A stretch of DNA of 64,000 nucleotides from Galaxea fascicularis (lineage: Eukaryota > Cnidaria > Anthozoa > Scleractinia > Euphylliidae), in assembly GCA_948470475.1 (NCBI GenBank), contig OX419340.1:12664502-12728501 (forward strand). Reading direction: 5' to 3'. Numbering within the stretch: the stretch's first letter is position 1; the number at the start of each line of letters is the position of its first letter. Positions 57,142 through 64,000 of this stretch are shown one piece after another. The notes beneath the pieces are model-generated. The model was not told the origin of the DNA. It was given only the letters and a program-made list of their open reading frames with translations, and ran no database searches. A program made the position numbers and the translations under genes.

Positions 57142-59447
57142 CTGAAGTTTTGGGGAAAATATTTATAGTTTTAATAACTCATACAGTACACATAATTATA
57201 TACCAGCCTGTAATTAACCAGCATTCTTGTCAGGCCTTTAGTTTCTACAGTTTTGTTCTACAACTCCCAGGTTTTACATGGTCAAAGAATCAAAAACAAT
57301 AGAAAACCCAACTATGCAGACCAGTTTGTGTAATAATTAAAAATAATAATTATTAATTATTATTATTATTAATGATTTAATCAATTAATTAATGCTAATG
57401 TTTTTACTTGAAACACAATAACTTTCCTTACATATTTCTAGTGTCACCTTCAACATCATCATCCTCACCTGTAAATCACCTTCACCATGGAATGCTAAAC
57501 TTTGATCTGCCCATGTACATCAGTGAACAGCAGTGGTGTGATTTCAGATTGCCAGAGAAAAGTAGCTACAGTCAATCAATCAATTTTTGAAAATTTATTG
57601 CTGTTGGAAAACCCAAACAGAATAAATTGAAAGACACAGTCACTTAATTGAATGGGTTTCAGCTTTTGCCAGAATCATTAAAAAGGTCTGTAAATAATGC
57701 ATTTTTTTCTTGTAATCATACTTTTTAGTTTACATTTAGCTTTTATTTGCATGTCCTTGCTCTTTCAAGTGTCTTCCACAGCAATTAATTGGTGACTTGT
57801 CACTTTATAAGATTCAAGCAACAAGGCCTCAGCAAAGAATTTTCAAAAGGACTATTAATAATAATATTAAAGTAATTATAGAGAACTTATTATAACAATA
57901 ACCAAGCAATCTCCCTTATTTCACAAGGCACCACAGACACTTGTAAAAATAACCCTTTTATTAATAAAAAAATATATTTATTACAGTGTCAGATTCTGTA
58001 TCTGAAAACTATTGTCTTATTTATGTACACACTTTGCCCAATAATAAAAATGGTTTTATTTAATTTCATCTCAAAATATTCCCATTTTTCATTCCCTTTA
58101 AATTTACATGTAGATACATAAAGAACATCATTCTCTTCACATCAACATTATCTGTCATCATGTGCTCTTTTAAGTAAAATCTGTGCTCGGTTGCAGGTTA
58201 GTGTTACAAAAAGGCAGTGTTTACACTAGGTTTTAGAAAAAATGCATCCTGGGTCCCTCAGTTTCAAAATAGGGGAAAAGGCCTTATTTTTGCACATGTA
58301 TCCCCCCAATCTTTTATGCATACATATGCACGATTATTTGTGCATAAATGCAAACATGCTGTACTTTCTCATAGCTGAATGTTAGCCACATTCTTAATAG
58401 TAAGAAAATTAATATTCTTTTGTTATGCTATGACTAAAACATGAATGCCAATACTATTGAACTGGATGTCAATGTTCTGGATTTCAAGTAAGTGCCCTAA
58501 ACTCTGGACAGACTGGAAGGCTTTTAACTGGACAGGCCTGCCTGGACATGATCACCAAATACAGCCTTACACTCTCACATTCTGATCAAGCATTTTACCA
58601 GAATGTGCTTAACTTACAACTCAAAGGCCTTTGAAGAACATTATTTCCTCTGCAAAAACAAAGGAAGAAACCAACAGAAAACCTGACAAAAAGTGCACCT
58701 TTCTTGAGTCAGGGCTCGAGCTGAATAACAGTAGCCAACAAGCCACAGACTAATAAAAATTCAGTTTTGGTTAGTAGGTTTTGTGCTTCACTAGCTGAGC
58801 ACTGGAGGACCAGAAGAAATCATTGATTTAAGAATTTGAAACAGCTGTGACAAATTTAACATCATTTGATACAATATTATTTATTGCCTTAAGCAGGAAC
58901 TTTAAATTACTAAAAAGCAAAAGCACAATTGACTTTTTCAGTTTCTATTCTTATGAGTTGAAAAGTTTTGACCTCAGCGAAATTTCTCAAGAACGCAGAA
59001 ACTTAGTGTGTACGTTTTAAGTTGTTCAAGTGCATGTACATGCAAGCTACACATATTTAGGCTAGCATTTTTTTGACATTTTAGATTAAATCCGTTAAAA
59101 TTCAAAATGCTGTGTTTATAAACTCATCATAACACTTTCAGATGTAAAAGAAATGTATTTCTAAAAAGCTGGTAAGTTCAGATCTTTCACGTCAGTATTG
59201 TGGTTAGAAAAACAGTACTGAAACTGCTTGACAGGATGAAAACTTAATAACCAGGAAACAAGTCTGGCTAGAGTGAAAAATTTGTTTTGGCTAGTGAATC
59301 AAACATGTGCACTTCCCCAAGGTCAGTAACCTGAAAAGTTACTGTAGTCTCGAGCTCTGTCTGTTCTCTTTTCCTCTTCTTCCACCTCTCACAGGGAAAA
59401 CTATGATGTCTGGTTGCATGTTATAGAGATGACGTCTGACTTCTTTC
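57142..59447. other. convergent intergenic region with 3' UTRs
   Basis: EVG1 (plus) and the bMERB gene (minus) end tail to tail here. It holds the EVG1 3' UTR and candidate poly(A) signals on both strands (plus 57621-57626; minus AATAAA words near 57980). A frame at 57408-57590 that follows a TTTCTAG acceptor-like site is noted as a possible stray exon. The remainder is AT-rich with no gene seen. Confidence 0.5.
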
Positions 59448-62400
59448 CTAGCAATAAAATCTTGAGAATGCAACCTTGGTGACATCCTGCTTCTGGTCCC
59501 AGCAGTTGCCTGGTAATGCAGCTATACCTAGAAAGTTTGAAAGAAAACATTTAATATATGAAAACCAATGCAACTCAATTAAACCAAAGTGGAAGTTATT
59601 TTGATGAGTTTGATTTACATTGTAAGTACTTATACAATAATTATACACATAAAAACCAAAAGGACCACAGCTGAACGTGCAAACAGACTCAATCTGTACT
59701 GAAGTCTTTGTCTAGCTCTACTTCACCAACATGCAAATTTGGAGTACTTTATATCCTGCTTTTTGAACTCACATATTCATTTTCAACTCCTTGATAATGG
59801 AATCATGAGGTTACCGAAATGCCTGAAATCATTATACACTGTAAGTATACAATTCATTGTAGTTTACTAACCTTCTGTAAGTGCTTGCTCAACTTTCTCA
59901 TCCTCTTGGATTTCCCTAAACAAAGGATGTTATGATGTAAATTCACCTATCCTGATGACATTTATTAAGAATAACTATATCTGTATTATTACACTTCACA
60001 ATTATCACGTGGCCAAAATATGATGAACTGGGTGATTGAAAGGAGCTTTAAAACATAATAGGCCACTGGGTTCACAAACATTCAATTTCTCCGTGATTGT
60101 ACCACCTTGTGTTGGCAAAGCTCTGCTGCAACTTCAAGGTACAGTGGTGGGTGCTATCAATACCATTCTGGGTAGAATTAAACAAGTGAACTCTCTCAGT
60201 GTTCAATAAAAGCTTTGCAATAATTTATTAATTCAGCTGAATGTAACTTCCCCACTGTGACTGACTGACTGAACACTACATAAAAATTATCAAGTAACTG
60301 GATGGCTAAACTGGCATACTGACTGAGTGGCCAACCAACAGACCCAACTGTTATACTGCCTGGTTAACTGACTGACTGACGGACTACATATCAAGTAACT
60401 TGATTGCTACATGGCATACTGACTGAATTATTACTGACCAGTAGTGGTGGGCCGATGATCGATGGTAATCGAAAGTTGATCGAAAAGTTCAAGCAACACG
60501 ACAATCGATTATGTTTTTTTCATAATCGATTGTCACAGAAAAATAAAAAATTTATTGGGGACACATGAAAGTATTAAAATGAAAAAAAATGTCTGTTTAA
60601 TATCTTGGTGTGAGTTGTCTTTTTTCGTGGACTACTAACTTCTAAGTCATAACAGCAAATATAATCTAAGAATGTGTTTACCTGTATGTAGGTGAAAAAT
60701 ACATGGAATGCTTATTGTCAGATTTTTTTTATTATAATCGATGATCCATCAGTTGGGGCAATCCCATTATTTCTGATGATCGATTGTGAAATCTCAACCG
60801 ATTCCCACCACTATTGACCAGTCAACCTAACTGTTATGCTGGCTGACTGACTGAATACTATACTCATACAGGTCTGGATGGCTGAAACTGGCATACTGAC
60901 TGAATGACCAACTCACCCAACTGTTACATGTAAACTGACTAACTGTCAGACAAACATGGATGGACCATACATGTCCAATACACCCATAATGAGATTCATG
61001 GTACATCACAATAGATATCACAAAAAGTCATAAAGTGTCCCGTTCTTCATGTGTCACAAAACTGTTACTGTTTAGTTATGAATTAGGGTTAGGGGACACT
61101 TTGTGACGTCTATCACAAAGTATCATGAATCTCATTATGTCAATGTATTGGACGACCCTCGGAAGGACAGACAGAGGGACAAACAGACAGATGGATCAGT
61201 GATTTACTGTTTCAATAAGTGATACACTGATTGACACACACACACTGTGCAAACACATTGGCTGACCAACTTACTCACTAATTAGGTTACAAAGAGACCA
61301 ACGGCTTGCTGGCCAACATGAATTAATGACAGGGAAATAAATACCTTACTCTTTCTTCCTCCAGACTGTCTACAATGAAGCTTCTCTTTTGAACCAACTC
61401 AAGCAACTCCGACAATAACTCCCTTTCTCTCTTAAGGTCATCAGAAGATTTCACTTCATCTATGAAAAACAGTAACATAAGTAATCGTAACTATAACAAA
61501 ATTATTGTATCTGACTGGTTATCACTGGCTAATAAGACAGTGTAATTGGACAGTATACATAATAATAATAATAATAATAATAATGATAATAATAATAATA
61601 ATGATAATAATACACTAATTAGCCTTCCCCAAGGGGCTTTTCAAGACTAATTACAATACTGTTTGGGGACTTTTCAACAACAACAATAACAACTTACAAT
61701 AATTTATTTGCATTTCCTTTTGAAACAAGGTTACAAGAGATCTATATATATATTTTCTTTTTTTATAATAAGATATCAAGTAATTTTGAAATTTATATAT
61801 AGTTTAGGAAGGAAATGCCTAGTGCCAAAATGAACCCTAAGGTTTTCGAGTTCAGCCCTAGGCTTGCATGGTGCTGCAGCTTACAATCATTAGAGTAAAT
61901 CATAGATGCCCCAAGGTCAGCACTAGGGGTGGTCACAGCCAGGGTTCTTTAACACTCCATGGAATTAATTGTGAAGAGTTGTGAGACAGGACCTCGAAAG
62001 TCTAACCATTTGTAGATGTCATCGCAAAGGAAGCACTTTCTCCTCAGTTGCTTTTAATAAAGAGCCTGAATGTTGGTCAGATCAGGGCTTGAACCCACGA
62101 CCTCCCGAATGGTAGTCCGGCACTCTACCAAGTGAGCAACCAGTCATGCCTTAGTAACTGGACAGTACCCACACCATCGCACACGCTGGAAGGGGGCAGT
62201 TGCACTTTCACATTTTCTTTAATTTACTACTCATCTCAGGGTGAAAACTATTTTTTTTCCTGAAAAGTTTTTCACTTAGTTCTCAAATTTTGTTTAATTG
62301 GTAACAGGACTTTGTGTTGTCCTGTTCGATCTGTACCCATACCCATGATGAAACAATCGGACTCCCGAGATTTTGTTGATCACTAGTATGATTACAGACC

Positions 62401-63959
62401 GAATTGGACTCCACTCAGTCCTATTACCATTATTAATTATTAGCAGTAACACAATCATGATTTCTAAACAATAAATAAATTATTGCTCAGTGAATAAAAA
62501 GAATTATTTTAATTTGGACCTAATCATTTGCCATTTGCAATGGTACTTCAGGTAGGTGAGAGGTTTGAATTAAACCAAGCCAAAGCCATTTTGCATGTGG
62601 TTCAACCTGCACATGTACCAAAAGCCACTGTTACACGTTGAAACTTTTAGCTGAAACTTGTTTCACAGCACCGTTACACATAAGTTTCAGCTAAAGGTTT
62701 CAAACCTGTAACAGCGGCTTGAGAAAGCCTGAATATCACCTGTCAACCACTCATGGGTCTCCCTCACCTCTCATAGCAACCAGTTTTCGAAGTTCTCCCT
62801 CCACTGTTCGATATTTCTCCTCATAACTGTGTGACTGCAACCTGAAATAACAAGAGGAATAATAAACATTTGTAAGTTACCATCTGGTTGCATTCCATTT
62901 CCTCAAACTAGACAGGAACTTTCAAATTCCTTCTTTACCAAGAGATGCATGAATAATTAACTGACACCATCAAAGCATTATTTTGCGAAACGTCATATCA
63001 AATGCAGCAACTTCAGCTGTGGTTTGTTATTTTCCTGGTTGCTTCATCCTTCAAAAATGTGAGGCTTTTACTCCTGTAAAATGTGGAGTTCCAGAAAATA
63101 CCCACTGGCCCCCCTCCCTACCCCCACCACAGAAGGTCAACTGAAATTCCAGTGGGGAGGTGGGAGGCAAAAGCAAAAGTTCTTAAAGGGAAGTATGGAG
63201 TTAAATTAGAATTTCCTGAGGGGTGGGGGTGGAAACAAAACAAACCTCCATAAGGGGTGGGGTGGGGGTATGAGATTGGGTATTTTCTCGAACCACACAA
63301 TGTTTTTTCTTGAGATAAAGTAAAAACATGAGACATTTTTTTACCTTCACAGCACCTGGAGTTTTAAAGATGGTTAATATCAATAATTTCTAAACAGTCC
63401 TCAGGATTTTTACAGAATTTCAAAGATGCTCTGACAATTTATCACTGAGCACTATTGTATTGCAATGTATGCCACAGTAGAAGCTGTAGGTCATGAAAAA
63501 AGCCCAGCATTGTGGCACTCCATTGTATAACTGATACTTATACAATGGACGGTGTAATTAGCCCTAACATTTTTTTCCGTTTGCCTTGATAGGTTTGCAG
63601 TTAAAGTATAGATGCAGAAAGAGAAAGTACAAAAAACAAGGTATCAAACAAATACATTACATCAGTTGCGTCATGAGCTGCCATGTTTTGACATCATCCA
63701 TACATTTTCAGAGTACACATGCGCCAACAAATAGTATTTGCTAAACAATACACTGTACCATTATTACTAGCAAGTACATTACCCTTTGTTCATTAAGAGA
63801 ACTATAAAAAATTTATCTGCTAATGTTTATTTTTATTGCTGTCAGTTACTTACAGGTATATCAGTTCAGACTCTCTTCTCATGATCTTGTTTCTCTCATG
63901 AACAACGTTGAGCCACTCCAGTAAAAGTTCATCATCATAGTCATTGTAAGGTCCTTCAG
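59448..63959 (-). CDS. bMERB-domain protein, C-terminal exons (MICAL/MICAL-like/EHBP1 type), partial
   Basis: Coding exons in gene order: 63854-63959, 62768-62841, 61345-61459, about 59873-59915, possibly 59448-59527. The gene continues off the right edge. The exons encode ELLLEWLNVVHERNKIMRRE, then a coiled stretch with YRTVEGELRKLVAM, KRERELLSELLELVQKRSFI and VDSLEEERVREIQEDEKVEQ. This is the three-helix bMERB (DUF3585) domain at the C-terminus of MICAL, MICAL-like and EHBP1 proteins, which binds Rab8-family GTPases. The last helix looks closer to the MICAL side than to EHBP1, but the family member cannot be fixed without the N-terminal part. The frame across the final junction is unsettled, so the last residues are uncertain. 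Confidence 0.82.
60256..60960. repeat. minisatellite with units of about 110 bp, three copies
   Basis: Units start near 60256, 60369 and 60845 with CTGACTGACTGA, and each carries GGATGGCT-type and CTGGCATACTGACTGA blocks plus an AACTGTTA block. The second unit is split by the hAT-like MITE. In an intron of the bMERB gene. Confidence 0.7.
60442..60813. mobile_element. hAT-like MITE, 372 bp
   Basis: Ends TAGTGGTGGG and CCCACCACTA, flanked by 8-bp copies CTGACCAG (60434-60441) and TTGACCAG (60814-60821) that differ at one base. The interior is AT-rich with repeated ATCGAT words. Ends and 8-bp duplication fit the hAT superfamily. Inserted in a minisatellite unit. Confidence 0.78.
60974..61152. 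mobile_element. MITE-like inverted repeat, 179 bp
   Basis: Ends TCCAATACA and TGTATTGGA with inner ATAATGAGATTCATG and CATGAATCTCATTATG in complementary orientation, and a central GTGTC-rich part. Confidence 0.7.
61559..61612. repeat. AAT microsatellite
   Basis: Runs of AAT with a few GAT interruptions. Confidence 0.9.
61985..62160 (-). mobile_element. tRNA-derived SINE, family 2, uninterrupted copy
   Basis: The minus-strand head has box A TTGCTCACTTGGTAGAG and box B GGTTCAAGCCC. The body includes the complement of AAGCACTTTCTCCTCAGTTG, shared with the interrupted copy at 24365-24780, and ends near TGAGACAGGACCT's complement. Confidence 0.7.
62622..62720. mobile_element. MITE-like inverted repeat, 99 bp
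   Basis: Ends AAGCCACTGTTACACGTTG and its imperfect complement (GTAACAGCGGCTT), with inner GAAACTTTTAGCTGAAACTT and TTTCAGCTAAAGGTTTC pairs. Lies just outside a bMERB-gene exon. Confidence 0.65.
63094..63287. mobile_element. MITE-like element with G/C-rich interior
   Basis: Ends GAAAATACCCA and TGGGTATTTTC. The interior is rich in CCCCTCCC and GGGGTGGG runs and AATTCC words. An open frame across it is a by-product of the repeat. Confidence 0.55.
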
Positions 63960-64000
63960 CTGACAAAAAATGATAGACCTATGAGTTGTAATGACAGCCA

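Noticed and set aside
63118..63383. Minus-strand frames with PHPTP-like residues
   Set aside because: They come from the G/C-rich interior of a MITE-like repeat within an intron.

Overview
The window is eukaryotic: spliced genes with GT-AG introns, AATAAA signals, low GC and a dense load of transposon relics. Animal-type genes (WDR90, a UPF0193/EVG1 protein, a bMERB-domain protein) together with L2/CR1-like LINE, Ty3/gypsy, DIRS-like and Penelope-like relics, tRNA-derived SINEs and many MITEs suggest an invertebrate animal, most likely an anthozoan cnidarian such as a coral or sea anemone. The species assignment is inference; no marker gene is present.

Layout. 1-1261 is the 3' end of an L2/CR1-like LINE that abuts the middle of exon 1 of a class I methyltransferase gene (copy 1, 1262-3129). 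A second, apparently complete copy lies at 11073-12831 (two exons, 270 aa). The two copies sit in a segmental duplication (1262-5231 versus 11205-15106). Between them is a decayed minus-strand Ty3/gypsy element (6153-10807).

15882-54030 is occupied by one large minus-strand gene, WDR90, reconstructed here as 38 coding exons joined in frame (5,745 nt, 1,914 aa): an N-terminal CFA20/DUF667 domain, a linker, and two large blocks of WD repeats. Its introns hold most of the mobile-element relics: SINEs, two Penelope-like tails, a DIRS-like relic, an IS3EU-like element with about 300-bp inverted repeats, and many MITEs.

54234-57141 is a plus-strand gene in six coding exons (221 aa) homologous to the UPF0193 protein EVG1 (human C22orf23). 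Its ATG is 203 bp from the WDR90 ATG in head-to-head orientation, so the two probably share a bidirectional promoter. 59448-63959 is the minus-strand 3' end of a bMERB-domain protein (MICAL/MICAL-like/EHBP1 type) that continues off the right edge.

Functionally, WDR90 is a centriole and microtubule inner-wall protein, and its divergent partner belongs to a family of uncertain role, so shared regulation is a reasonable hypothesis. The methyltransferase pair and the bMERB gene have no evident functional link to it. I found no clear new multi-gene system; the most unusual material is in the transposon structures and in the duplicated methyltransferase.
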